A DNA stretch of 27,725 nucleotides from a virus: the IMG/VR virus record IMGVR_UViG_3300027963_000273, positions 1 through 27,725 of that record; one strand, 5' to 3'. Below are positions 14,521-22,896 of this stretch, in pieces (position 1 is the first letter of the stretch; each line of letters starts with the position of its first letter). The translations under genes and the position numbers were made by a program. A model generated the notes under the pieces. The model was not told where the DNA came from, ran no database searches, and was given only the letters and a program-made list of their open reading frames with translations.

Positions 14521-15477
14521 TTACAGAGCCATGTTCAAGTCAGCAACGATACCGTGAGCGGCTTCGTTCTTAACTTCCAATGTGCACTCAACCAAAATCT
14601 GAGTCTTGTCAGAGTCACCAGCTTTTGCAAGCTCGTTAGTCATGAAAGGACGCAGATAAGCGATTGCAGCGTACTCAGGATCAAGCACCAGAGCATCACG
14701 TGTACGCATGAAACGATTAGGAACCACGCTCATTGAACCGAAGTCAGACAAGTAAACGTCAGCAGCACCAACGATAGTAGCCTGAGCGCCACCAGTACCA
14801 CCATTGACGTTATAACGATAAGCTGACAGACCTGTGAAAGTCGAAACTTTCTGCTTACCCAATGCACCAACCATCAGAATCTTAGGTACGCCACCAGATA
14901 CAAATACTTCTGAAACTACTGTTTTCAGCAGAGTCTCAGTAAATGTACGTGTGTTACCGTCTGTACGAGTCGATACGCCGATAGTAGTTGGATCAGCACC
15001 GTTAGTCTGAGCGTCAGAGTTGGTCTTGATCCACGACAGCAACGAACCCATCTTACGAGCAGTAGAGTTAGTTGTACCAGCCGAACGACCTTGGTTGCTC
15101 AACAGGATGGTCTCTAGGTCGCGTTTGATTTCTTGCGATGCCTTAGCCAACTGATAAGCCTTCTCAGATTTACGCCCTGCTTTGTTAACTGTATCCAGAG
15201 TGCCAGAGACTTTGATAGTCTTTTGCAGAATCTGAGTGTAGTTACCCAAACGAGTTGTTGGAGACAATGTAGCGTCAGAAGCATCAGCACCTTCAACAGC
15301 AGCGTTGTTGGTAGTTGCAGCAGCCAACGAATCTGTCTGCCATTCGTGGTAAACAGCCGTAGCTTTAGTCTTGCCAATAGAACTCATGAATGGAGTTTCA
15401 GTTGGGCTGATGTCATAAATTACATCGGTCAAATCTTCACGCTGACCAATTGCGTCATAAGCATTATAAATAGCCAT
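14521..15477 (-). CDS. Major capsid protein, HK97 fold (SU10-like)
   Basis: This 318-residue protein begins MAIYNAYDAIGQREDLTDVI followed by YDISPTETPFMSSIGKTKA, the characteristic start of the SU10-type/DUF5309 major capsid proteins. The E-loop region (TTNNAAVEGADASDATLSPTTRLGN) and the core (RDLETILLSNQGRSAG; ILMVGALGKQKVSTF; YLSDFGSMSVVPNRFMRTRD) fit the HK97 fold. AAAGGA lies 8 nt before the ATG. The gene follows the scaffold and is followed by the hairpin at 14488-14513, an arrangement that favours high expression. The length is normal for the family and no separate protease domain is visible. Confidence 0.93.
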   Translation of the reverse strand: MAIYNAYDAIGQREDLTDVIYDISPTETPFMSSIGKTKATAVYHEWQTDSLAAATTNNAAVEGADASDATLSPTTRLGNYTQILQKTIKVSGTLDTVNKAGRKSEKAYQLAKASQEIKRDLETILLSNQGRSAGTTNSTARKMGSLLSWIKTNSDAQTNGADPTTIGVSTRTDGNTRTFTETLLKTVVSEVFVSGGVPKILMVGALGKQKVSTFTGLSAYRYNVNGGTGGAQATIVGAADVYLSDFGSMSVVPNRFMRTRDALVLDPEYAAIAYLRPFMTNELAKAGDSDKTQILVECTLEVKNEAAHGIVADLNMAL

Positions 15478-15488
15478 GATTCAATCCT

Positions 15489-16445
15489 TTATAAAAATCG
15501 TTCAAATACACTAGCCGCATCGCGGACACTTCCGCTAGACTTAGCTCGTGCCTTTAGTTTCTTTGTTTCTTCAGCACTACTATCTCTAGGTTTGCTTACG
15601 CCAGACTTAATCGCTTTCGGAGCCTCATTAACCTTCTTGTTAATGGCTGGCTTACTTGCGACTAACTTGTCGTACTGCATAGCCTTATACAGAGTTAGTA
15701 CCGCACGGCTGTCATAGACAGCACCTAATTCACTATCTGAGAATCCTAACTGTTTACCAAAGGCACGAATATCATTTCTGATAGCTTCACCCTTAGTAGG
15801 ATCAGTAAATTCAGGGATAGCAGCAGACAGTTTTTGCATTTCCTCAGCAACTACGTGCTGCATCTGCATCTGTCTATCTTGCTCCTGTTGCTGAATGATT
15901 CTTGATCTCTCAGCCTGTACAGCAGCTAGTTGCTTATCTCTCTGAACAATCTCAGCCACCTTTACAGAGTATCCAATAGGATCAGTCTCTTTCAGGTAGT
16001 CAAGATTTTCTTCTTGCTGAGGCTGTAGCATTTGCTCAATCATCTCTAGCCTTTGCGCGTACGTATCACGCATCTGCTTGGCTTCTTGAACAGCTTGACG
16101 CTCTGCCTCTACGGCTTTACGTTCCTCAGCTACTACTTGCGATTTCTTGGTGTAATCCGTGCCAAGTTGATAAGCCTTGATAAGCTCATTAAGCGTTACC
16201 TCACGTTCTTCTCCAGCCGCTTTGACTCGATACGTGGGTTGCTCTTGCTCCTCACCGTCATCATCTTGTTCTACCTCAGACTCATCGTCTGATTCGGCAT
16301 CGCTTTCGTTAGCTTCTGGCTCGTGCTCTGGTTGTCCGTTATCGGAGCCTTCATCACGTTCCATCATGCTCAAGAAAGCGTTAGCTGCACCTTCTACCGT
16401 TAACTCACCACTACCTTCCGGTGTCGTGTTCTGAGTATCGCTCAT
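15489..16445 (-). CDS. Scaffold (capsid assembly) protein
   Basis: This 318-residue protein has the composition of a scaffold. It has an extremely acidic N-terminal part (residues about 30-75, rich in Asp, Glu and Gln), a short YRVKAAGEEREVTLNELIKA segment, and long coiled-coil helices (about 100-205, many Glu/Gln/Arg/Ala). The basic C-terminal tail (KKVNEAPKAIKSGVSKPR, KKLKARAKSS) is the end that binds capsid in known scaffolds. It lies directly upstream of the major capsid gene with 11 nt between them, the usual order. AAGGAAAC precedes the ATG. Confidence is high from position and composition; scaffolds are too variable for a firm family name. Confidence 0.88.
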   Translation of the reverse strand: MSDTQNTTPEGSGELTVEGAANAFLSMMERDEGSDNGQPEHEPEANESDAESDDESEVEQDDDGEEQEQPTYRVKAAGEEREVTLNELIKAYQLGTDYTKKSQVVAEERKAVEAERQAVQEAKQMRDTYAQRLEMIEQMLQPQQEENLDYLKETDPIGYSVKVAEIVQRDKQLAAVQAERSRIIQQQEQDRQMQMQHVVAEEMQKLSAAIPEFTDPTKGEAIRNDIRAFGKQLGFSDSELGAVYDSRAVLTLYKAMQYDKLVASKPAINKKVNEAPKAIKSGVSKPRDSSAEETKKLKARAKSSGSVRDAASVFERFL

Positions 16446-16485
16446 TTATGTTTCCTTAATTATATCGCCAACCGGACGATTCGGA

Positions 16486-16716
16486 CTACAAAATCTTAAT
16501 CTTTTTTTCATTAATTAGCTTCTGATCCGCTAACCCTTGTATGTGATTATCAATGGATTCTAGAACTCTTAAACGCATATACGCTTGCTCACGTATCTCT
16601 GCATCGTTATAGTCGCTGTTCATAAACTTAGCCAATTCAACACCCCTGAGTTCTTCCATCATCTCTATGAAGTAATCGTCTCTCAACAGGTTTAATGCCC
16701 ATTCAGTTCTGTTCAT
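16486..16716 (-). CDS. Small conserved helical protein
   Basis: This 76-residue protein starts MNRTEWALNLLRDDYFIEMM and is helical throughout (EELRGVELAKFMNSDYNDAE; REQAYMRLRVLESIDNHIQG) with a basic end. Short helical proteins of this type commonly sit between portal and scaffold genes in short-tailed aquatic phages. Its role is unknown; an assembly or head role is likely from position. It starts in a TAATG overlap with the preceding gene. Confidence 0.75.
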   Translation of the reverse strand: MNRTEWALNLLRDDYFIEMMEELRGVELAKFMNSDYNDAEIREQAYMRLRVLESIDNHIQGLADQKLINEKKIKIL

Positions 16717-17087
16717 TAGAATTGTCTTTGATAATAAATATTTAACAAATTGCCAATGTTAGGGATTCGTTGATAATCAGCACCTATAGTATTGTCGCCA
16801 TATTTGTAAGCAATATCACCACCCTGAAGCCCGAATCCACCAATCGGCATTTTCCCTTGTGGAGTATTAGCAGTTCCAGAATAGCCGCCTCCAAGTAACC
16901 CTAATATCAATTCATTCTTGTCTATTGGAAAAGCATATCCAACTCTGCCACCTCCAGCAGTTACATTAGACTGGCTGTCAGAATTTTTAGAAACATTACC
17001 AGAAAATTGCAATCTATCTAATAAATCTTTCCAATAACTAGGAGCAACTCCAGCATCTAAAAAGCTAGGGATATTGTATTCATCCAT
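16716..17087 (-). CDS. Hypothetical Gly-rich beta protein
   Basis: This 123-residue protein has a short helical start (MDEYNIPSFLDAGVAPSYWK) and then alternating beta strands with Gly turns (TAGGGRVGYAFPI; ELILGLLGGGYSGTANT; IGGFGLQGGDIAYKYGD; NTIGADYQRIPN), ending YYQRQF. The strand-turn pattern and aromatic end look like a small beta-barrel or beta-sheet protein. It starts within a TAATG overlap with the portal stop, and its own stop overlaps the next start, so it is translated with them. The family was not recognised. A minor head component is the likely role by context. Confidence 0.7.
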   Translation of the reverse strand: MDEYNIPSFLDAGVAPSYWKDLLDRLQFSGNVSKNSDSQSNVTAGGGRVGYAFPIDKNELILGLLGGGYSGTANTPQGKMPIGGFGLQGGDIAYKYGDNTIGADYQRIPNIGNLLNIYYQRQF

Positions 17088-19186
17088 TATGCACCTCTAG
17101 TCAGAGAGCCTAGTTCACGTAGAGCCTTCAACGTCAATTCAGTCTGCTTGTTCTTCGTAGCCTCATCAGCCAAGTCCATAGCCAGTACAGCTTGCAATTG
17201 CTTAACTGCTAACTCAGCTTCTTTAATACGCAACTCAGCAGAATCACGCTGGTTCTTCATCTGCATTTCCATACCTTTGCGGGTATATTCGGCTTCCAAT
17301 GATTGCTTCTCAAGTTCAAGTTTTGCCGCATCGATCTGAGACTTAGCCTGAGTCTTTTCTCTTTCCACCTGAGCAAGCATCTCAGCGACCTTTGCTTGGG
17401 CATCTGGTGCAGGAGGCTGTGGTTGAGAAAGCGCAGCATTCTGTTCTGGAGTAATCTCATTCATGAACTCGTTAGCATCTTTGAAACCTGCCGATTCAAT
17501 GAACTTCGCAAGCGTATTGCGATACTGACCAACAGATACCAATGGGTTAGATGGACCATATTGCTGAATGATCTGCTCCTGCTTGGCTAAAACCATCTGC
17601 AACATAGCTAACTTCTGATCCCTATCGCCTGAGCCTAAACCAACATTGACGCTAATGTCGTACTCGTTAGCCCACGTTCTAGGATCAAATGTCACGTACT
17701 TACCACGCATCCTAACGATTCTAGGCTTGTCCTGATACTTGCCCATTAGATGCAAGATGCCCTTAAACAGACTCTTTACACCTGTCTCAGCGAAAATTCT
17801 AGCGATTAACTCTAGCTTGCCTGAGTTAGACTTCATCATCGCAGCCACAGCCGTAGCCGTAACATTGTTTAATACGTCTGGATCAAGTCCAGCTTGAGCA
17901 TCGCTAACACCAGTACGCTTAGATTGAACTGCATCCAAGTATTCCAGCATTGGCATAGCCTGACCGAATGTGCTCTGTACAGTTATCGGGAGCAAAGCAG
18001 TAGGACTTTTCATTCTGATAATGCCACCAACAGAAGCGTTCAGAACGTCATCAATATTGACCTGACCATCAACTACACCCATACGAGCATTATTCGTCAG
18101 GTACAGGTTGTCTAGGCTCTGTCGTGTGATTGTAGATTTCTGTAGCTGAATATCCATCGTCCTATCAGCCAGAGATTGACCAAAGAACTTGTGCGGAATA
18201 GGAATAGGACAGATAGAGTGAAATGGAACATAGTCTGTTTCCTCATCTTCCAATATCGTAGAACCGCAGTAAACGATACGGCGTAACTCAGCGATACCGT
18301 CATCATCCTCATCAATACGGATATAGCACTCGTACACCTCTAGCAACTCCATAGAGAAGTCTAGACTAGTGTTCTGGTCTGGCTGTTCACCGTTAGGGAA
18401 ACGAGCAATACGCTCACGATTAAACGTAAGATCGTTATAAGCTGGTAACTCGTCAACTATCTCCTGATCGTATCCAATAGCAACTAACTCTGATCGAGTC
18501 ATCAACCTACGATGCGCTACGAATGGAGAATCTTCGATGCTTCTAGCTGACTTAGATATTAGGAATTCTTCAGGCGGTACGTTCTCAACCTTTACCTGAC
18601 CTACTTCTTTGCTACGCTGTACGTACACCTCATACGTGGGAACTTGTACTATGTTGCCCATCATATCCGGTACTTCTTCGTATTCTATTTTCTGTTTGAC
18701 AACCTTTAGAGACTGATCCGATAGCAGTAAAGCAAGTTCATCCTCTGATAGATTCTCGTATTCTTCTTTAGTTACGTCCGTTCTCTCATCCCAGTATGAC
18801 TTAACAACGCCAACCTTTTGCAGCAAAGCATCTTTAAACCAATTGTGCAGGATGATTAGACCATCGTTCTCACGATAGAAAGCCCAATTACAGTAGTCCG
18901 TAGCCTGTTTAGCTGATTCCTCGTCCTGTGGTCCTTTAGGCTCGAAGTAAACAATATCCTCAGTAGTCGTAAACACGCGCATCAGTTGTGGCAATGCACC
19001 ATCGATAGCCTCAGCTACCTCACCTGTAACGATCTGCGAGCGACCCTCCTGCTCATTACCGTAAGGACTACGCAGGTAATACTCTAACGCTCTACGGCGA
19101 TCCTCAGTAGTCTCTGTATTAAGATAACCGATAGCATTGTCTATTTCATTCTCGACAATACCCTTAACCTTGCCTTCGTCCATCAT
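17087..19186 (-). CDS. Portal protein
   Basis: This 699-residue protein forms the twelve-subunit DNA gate of the head. Family features are the N-terminal DRRRALEYYLRSPYGNEQEG, the SQIVTGEVAEAIDGALPQLM segment, DALLQKVGVVKSYWDER, PPEEFLISKSARSIEDSPFV and the later helical stem region (RQSLDNLYLTNNARMGVVDG). The C-terminal 120 residues (about 575-690) are a long charged coiled coil rich in Lys, Glu, Gln and Ala. Its type is P22/SU10-like, as for short-tailed phages with large portals. GAGGAAC lies 8 nt before the first of two ATGs. It follows TerL and precedes the scaffold block, as expected. Confidence 0.92.
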   Translation of the reverse strand: MMDEGKVKGIVENEIDNAIGYLNTETTEDRRRALEYYLRSPYGNEQEGRSQIVTGEVAEAIDGALPQLMRVFTTTEDIVYFEPKGPQDEESAKQATDYCNWAFYRENDGLIILHNWFKDALLQKVGVVKSYWDERTDVTKEEYENLSEDELALLLSDQSLKVVKQKIEYEEVPDMMGNIVQVPTYEVYVQRSKEVGQVKVENVPPEEFLISKSARSIEDSPFVAHRRLMTRSELVAIGYDQEIVDELPAYNDLTFNRERIARFPNGEQPDQNTSLDFSMELLEVYECYIRIDEDDDGIAELRRIVYCGSTILEDEETDYVPFHSICPIPIPHKFFGQSLADRTMDIQLQKSTITRQSLDNLYLTNNARMGVVDGQVNIDDVLNASVGGIIRMKSPTALLPITVQSTFGQAMPMLEYLDAVQSKRTGVSDAQAGLDPDVLNNVTATAVAAMMKSNSGKLELIARIFAETGVKSLFKGILHLMGKYQDKPRIVRMRGKYVTFDPRTWANEYDISVNVGLGSGDRDQKLAMLQMVLAKQEQIIQQYGPSNPLVSVGQYRNTLAKFIESAGFKDANEFMNEITPEQNAALSQPQPPAPDAQAKVAEMLAQVEREKTQAKSQIDAAKLELEKQSLEAEYTRKGMEMQMKNQRDSAELRIKEAELAVKQLQAVLAMDLADEATKNKQTELTLKALRELGSLTRGA

Positions 19187-19213
19187 AGTGCGTTCCTCTT
19201 AGGATTTTCGCAA

Positions 19214-20485
19214 TTATACAATCCATTTTGTGTTAATGGGCAATTCCGATGACCACGAACTCTCATTATCGTCAAGGCTTATAGCCAAATAGCGAAAGGA
19301 ATCACTCGAATGACTGCTCCAGTCGTGAAGCGGCTTGTCGTAGAACACTTGCTGTCTCTCGTTGTACTCTCTACGGTAGTTCCTGAGCGCATCCAGACCT
19401 GCTTTTGTTCTATGATCGAACCAGCATTGCGGTAATAGCCTTCTAACGGCTTGTATACCGTCTGCAATACTTAATCTTGGTGCAACTGTTATATCGAGTC
19501 CAGCTTCCATCAAAACCTCTTTACGGCTCTTTCCTGTGCCTAGCTCCCTTACTTCCACATCGTGAGGAAGGAACTGCGTGAACTCTTCGTAGTCGTTCTC
19601 TTTGAGCCACGATACATACCAGTCCAGACCGACTCCGTGGTTTTCCGTAAAATCAATGAGTCGTACCTCTTTTCCAACCACCTGAGCAACCCATAGACTA
19701 GTAGAATCAGACATCCCCAAATCCCAAGCAACATAAGACTTGCACAAGTCATCACGTTCGATAGTGGTGATCCGGTTCTTTTCCTCAAGATTGTTGATAA
19801 TCTGACCATAATAAGAACCCTCTACGGCTGCATCAAAACTGCACTCAAACTCTTGGTTGTACTTATCGTCACCCATTTCCTTACGGGCATCTAAGAGTTC
19901 CTTCTCCGCTAGTATTCCTGTATCACTAGCCTTAAACTCTAGTAGCTTCCAGCCTTCAGCAGTCTTAGCCCTGTCTCTGAACTCTGCGAAATGGTTCCTG
20001 CCTTTAGGTGTGCCAATGAATAAGCACCACGTAGGAGCCTCGTCTGTGTTCCTATCCGCTAGTGCTGGACGTATAACCTCATTCCATATCTTAGGGTTCT
20101 GGTCGCCAATCTCGTCTAAGATAACGCCATCGAAATACTGCCCCCTAAGGCTATCAGCATTGTCGCTACCGTAAAGGCTAATCCTACGACCCCAAAAGTC
20201 AACCCTAAGCTCTGAGATATTAGCAACAGCCCCAAGAGGACGAGTAAATTCCAGCAGGTAATCCCAAGCCACACGTTTCGATTGAGCATAAGTAGGAGCT
20301 ATGTAAGCAAATCTAGGGTTAGGTTTCTGGCACTCTATAGCAGCTTTGATTAGATGGTTAATCGCGCTAACAGTCTTGCCCATCCTTCGATGAGCCACCA
20401 CTACTGTGAACCTGTGCTTGTCTACCGCCTCATGAATCAGCCTTTGCTGTTCACGTGGCTTATAAGGTATGACTACTTCTGCCAT
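19214..20485 (-). CDS. terL: Terminase large subunit
   Basis: This 423-residue DNA-packaging motor has an N-terminal ATPase domain and a C-terminal RNase H-like nuclease. The Walker A-like motif is AHRRMGKT (31-38), an R-rich variant usual in this family. Walker B with catalytic Glu is FDGVILDEIG (118-127), and a coupling motif lies at LFIGTPKG (155-162). The nuclease acidic residues are probably D255 (VAWDLGMSD), D309 (LPHDVEV) and D395 (HSSDSFRYLA). The end is complete. The first 13 nt overlap the small terminase gene, so the two are translationally coupled. The length is usual for compact large terminases. Confidence 0.95.
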   Translation of the reverse strand: MAEVVIPYKPREQQRLIHEAVDKHRFTVVVAHRRMGKTVSAINHLIKAAIECQKPNPRFAYIAPTYAQSKRVAWDYLLEFTRPLGAVANISELRVDFWGRRISLYGSDNADSLRGQYFDGVILDEIGDQNPKIWNEVIRPALADRNTDEAPTWCLFIGTPKGRNHFAEFRDRAKTAEGWKLLEFKASDTGILAEKELLDARKEMGDDKYNQEFECSFDAAVEGSYYGQIINNLEEKNRITTIERDDLCKSYVAWDLGMSDSTSLWVAQVVGKEVRLIDFTENHGVGLDWYVSWLKENDYEEFTQFLPHDVEVRELGTGKSRKEVLMEAGLDITVAPRLSIADGIQAVRRLLPQCWFDHRTKAGLDALRNYRREYNERQQVFYDKPLHDWSSHSSDSFRYLAISLDDNESSWSSELPINTKWIV

Positions 20486-20784
20486 GTGACAACGTGTTGT
20501 TGTGCTCCACCGTCAGCACCTGTTACCTCAGTCCTAGCCAGCTTAGGTATATGGTACTCACTTAGCTTGTTCATTAGGTCAAGTGCCTTATAAGGATCAT
20601 CCTGAGCTACCTCATTAAGCCACCTGTCCATATTAGGAGCATTACGCTCTAGTAGATTAGCAATAGCTTCTCTTACTATCTGCGTTGACTTATTAACCGC
20701 ACCTTTAGGTCTACCCTTACCCATATTAGTAAGATTAGCTACTCGTGCATCTTCCTCTATTTTACTGATGTTATCTGTTTCCAT
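20473..20784 (-). CDS. Terminase small subunit
   Basis: This 103-residue protein lies immediately before terL and overlaps it by 13 nt. Residues 22-36 (GKGRPKGAVNKSTQI) are a basic, Gly/Pro-rich AT-hook-like DNA-contact segment. A helical part follows (VREAIANLLERNAPNMDRWL; DPYKALDLMNKLSEYHIPKL) of the kind that makes the oligomer ring, and the end is polar (RTEVTGADGGAQQHVV). This layout is typical of small phage terminase subunits that recognise packaging DNA. AAGGAT lies about 9 nt before the ATG. Confidence 0.85.
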   Translation of the reverse strand: METDNISKIEEDARVANLTNMGKGRPKGAVNKSTQIVREAIANLLERNAPNMDRWLNEVAQDDPYKALDLMNKLSEYHIPKLARTEVTGADGGAQQHVVTWQK

Positions 20785-20811
20785 TTTTGCATTATCCTTT
20801 GGATGTCATGC

Positions 20812-21672
20812 TTACTTATTAAACACGTTTCTTTGCCTTCTTCGTATTGGTGTATTAGGATCAATGTCAGAACTTATTATTGGTTTACTAATAACTGATG
20901 TATTTACTGGTTCAGATTTATACAATTGAGTGAATTCTGCATTAGGACTTACTAAATATGAAATACCATGCTCATCACTCATTTCAACAGCTTTGTACCC
21001 TAAATTCTTTGATACCTGCCCTCTTAATCTTTGCGCCTCAAAACTAGCCTCGCTAAAATCAGATTTCTTAAAAGCATTTTTTATAACTTCATCAGGATAT
21101 TCAAATATATTTTTATCATTAATTACAATATCGTAAACTTTATCAAATAAATTTTTATCGTTTTTTAAATCTGGTCTAGCTTTTAAAAGTGCATTTTTTA
21201 CTTTAATAATTGGTAACGCATTTAAATCTTGCTGTTTTAATATCTGATTTTCTGGTATATCTGTGTAATAAACTGATCCTCCTCCATGAGATTTAGCAGA
21301 TTGCAATTCACCGCTACCAAACACACCACCAAAAATATCATTTCCCTTGTAATTTTCTTCTACTTTATACATAGGAGATTCATCGTAGCTTCCTCTATAT
21401 ATTCTTTTTGTTGGGTTTATAGTTCCAGCAAATCCGCTACCTGCTTGCATAGCTTGCTGACCATACGGGCTATTTATCCATGCACCTGATGCCATATCCT
21501 GAGCAGTCTTAGGTTCACCTAATAGACCAACTCCAGCCCTCTGACGAGCCTCACTACCTAACTGAGCAGCAAATTCCTGTGGATTATTCATCAACAAGCC
21601 TAAACGAGCAGCTAAAGCCTGTTTTTGCTGGTCAATGTAATTCAATCCACTTGCTAATAATCCGTCAGCCAT
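20812..21672 (-). CDS. Putative polyvalent/ART-like virion effector
   Basis: This 286-residue protein has two different parts. Residues 1-85 (LNYIDQQKQALAARLGLLMN; GAWINSPYGQQAMQAGSGFAG) look like the N-terminal regions of large phage polyvalent and internal virion proteins. Residues 90-255 hold an order of motifs that suggests an ADP-ribosyltransferase-like fold: RIYRGSYDE (90-98), FGGVFGSGELQSAKSHG (114-130), VYYTDIPENQIL (134-145) and GYKAVEMSDEHGISYLVSP (225-243), with R93 and E230/E234 as candidate active residues. The middle is visibly more AT-rich than its ends. The gene overlaps the glycosyltransferase by 8 nt and precedes the terminase. The fold call is tentative; the reading frame is secure. 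Confidence 0.6.
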   Translation of the reverse strand: MADGLLASGLNYIDQQKQALAARLGLLMNNPQEFAAQLGSEARQRAGVGLLGEPKTAQDMASGAWINSPYGQQAMQAGSGFAGTINPTKRIYRGSYDESPMYKVEENYKGNDIFGGVFGSGELQSAKSHGGGSVYYTDIPENQILKQQDLNALPIIKVKNALLKARPDLKNDKNLFDKVYDIVINDKNIFEYPDEVIKNAFKKSDFSEASFEAQRLRGQVSKNLGYKAVEMSDEHGISYLVSPNAEFTQLYKSEPVNTSVISKPIISSDIDPNTPIRRRQRNVFNK

Positions 21673-22375
21673 AGAAAACCTCGTACATATCCGGTCTGTT
21701 AGTCTTTATCCACTCTCTTGGTTCTTCATGGCACTTAGCAAAGTCTGTTCCAACCGTCTGACTTCCAGCATGATGAACGTATCCACGACTAACAAAATGG
21801 AAATATCCTGCTTTGCCTAAGTCATGGCATATTATATTGTCTGAATACCAATTAGTGCTAGGGAATTGTGCCACATCCCATGCTTCTTTACTTATAGCCG
21901 CGAAAATAGGAGCAATGACCTCTGTCATCTTTATGTGGTTCTCACTATCCCACTTTAGCCCTGCGAACTTGTCATCTTCTATCGCTACACGGATATTCTG
22001 GTCTGGCAATATGTAATCTGATCTTGCGCCTAAAAAGCCTGTCTTAAACTCACCATTAACGTGCTTCCAATCCTCATCCATCTTCTTAATAGTATCGGGA
22101 GCCAATACTACGTCATCATTAGCAATGATTAGTGAATCGTACTTCCCGTGCTCAAATGCATAAGAGACAATTGCATTATACGCATCTCCGAAATTGGTAG
22201 CAGTATTTGGTCTGAATATGACTCGATTGTTTTTAAGTCTGCCTCTAACTTCTTTCCACAACTCCAGACTATTTGCACTAACGTAAACTGGCAATCCTTT
22301 TGCATACTGAGTAATGCTCTCCAATAGTACGTGAATGCTTGGACTACCTATAGTAGCGATTACTATTGCTTGCAA
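21665..22375 (-). CDS. Glycosyltransferase, GT-A fold, TTG start
   Basis: This is a 236-residue family-2-like glycosyltransferase. Features: a nucleotide-sugar-binding first half beginning IVIATIGSPSIHVLLESITQ, NTATNFGDAYNAIV (57-70), SLIIANDDVVLAPDTI (81-96) with a DD metal site at 87-88, and VIAPIFAAISKEAWDV in the acceptor half, then GYVHHAGSQT. The start is TTG at 22375: no ATG lies nearby, and AAGGTGA precedes it at 4-5 nt, within the end of the methyltransferase gene. The 13-nt overlap couples it to the methyltransferase, so the two may modify the same glycan. A second glycosyltransferase lies at 13491-14177. The acceptor is unknown. Confidence 0.83.
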   Translation of the reverse strand: MQAIVIATIGSPSIHVLLESITQYAKGLPVYVSANSLELWKEVRGRLKNNRVIFRPNTATNFGDAYNAIVSYAFEHGKYDSLIIANDDVVLAPDTIKKMDEDWKHVNGEFKTGFLGARSDYILPDQNIRVAIEDDKFAGLKWDSENHIKMTEVIAPIFAAISKEAWDVAQFPSTNWYSDNIICHDLGKAGYFHFVSRGYVHHAGSQTVGTDFAKCHEEPREWIKTNRPDMYEVFYG

Positions 22376-22896
22376 AGGATCACCTTCATTGAATCTACCG
22401 CTCTAGGAGTACGCAATATTTCGCTATCAGGAACGTCCTTATCCATCAATTCCTGACCAAACTCTGACAACTTAAACTCCATTGACGATAGATTAAATCT
22501 ATCTTGCCATCCTAGATACCAATGCCACTCTGTGTAATACAACCAGCTATTCTCATTGAACGCTCTAACGTGGGTAGGGTCTTGCCATGCACCTAGACTT
22601 AGCTCATACGGAACACTAATGTGGAACTCACCACCAACCTCTAGCAAGTCCTTACAGTTAGTCATTGCAGCCACAAGATCAGGTATATGCTCTAAAACAT
22701 CATTGGCAACGATTGTTTTAAACATTCCCTTTTCTATCGTTACCTTGCCAAATCTAGGACTGTCTATAACTTGACCGAATTCAACCTTAGATATGTCAAC
22801 CCACCAATCAGGATTGACTCTAAGCAGTATATCTGCATTAAAGCAATGTCTTTTCCAATCCTTACCTGAACCTAGATTAAGAGTTTTAGGCAGCAT
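22363..22896 (-). CDS. SAM-dependent methyltransferase
   Basis: This is a 177-residue class I methyltransferase. The SAM-binding motif is LNLGSGKDW (6-14). The acidic residue after strand 2 is probably in CFNADI (18-23). VANDVLEHIPDLV (63-75) is the common DVLEH motif of this group, followed by LLEVGGEFHISVPYELS (a typical post-I/III strand pair) and DPTHVRAFNENSWLYY. These last features are shared with methyltransferases of glycan and nucleotide-sugar pathways rather than DNA methylases, as no DPPY/NPPY motif is present. It begins in a TAATG overlap and overlaps the glycosyltransferase by 13 nt. Methylation of a sugar is inferred; the substrate is unknown. Confidence 0.82.
   Translation of the reverse strand: MLPKTLNLGSGKDWKRHCFNADILLRVNPDWWVDISKVEFGQVIDSPRFGKVTIEKGMFKTIVANDVLEHIPDLVAAMTNCKDLLEVGGEFHISVPYELSLGAWQDPTHVRAFNENSWLYYTEWHWYLGWQDRFNLSSMEFKLSEFGQELMDKDVPDSEILRTPRAVDSMKVILCKQ

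Noticed and set aside
15133-15717. Plus-strand open frame of 194 residues across the capsid/scaffold junction
   Set aside because: It covers parts of two secure genes on the other strand and has no domain, ribosome site or plausible composition.
16177-16434. Ser-rich plus-strand frame
   Set aside because: Mirror of the Asp/Glu-rich start of the scaffold gene; composition is explained by the complement.
16459-16464. TATAAT on the minus strand ahead of the scaffold gene, possible promoter
   Set aside because: The sequence 17-18 nt upstream (AGTCCG or TAGTCC) is not a -35 match and the gap is only 40 nt in an AT-rich genome. It could still be a weak promoter for the scaffold and capsid genes, but the evidence is too thin to list.
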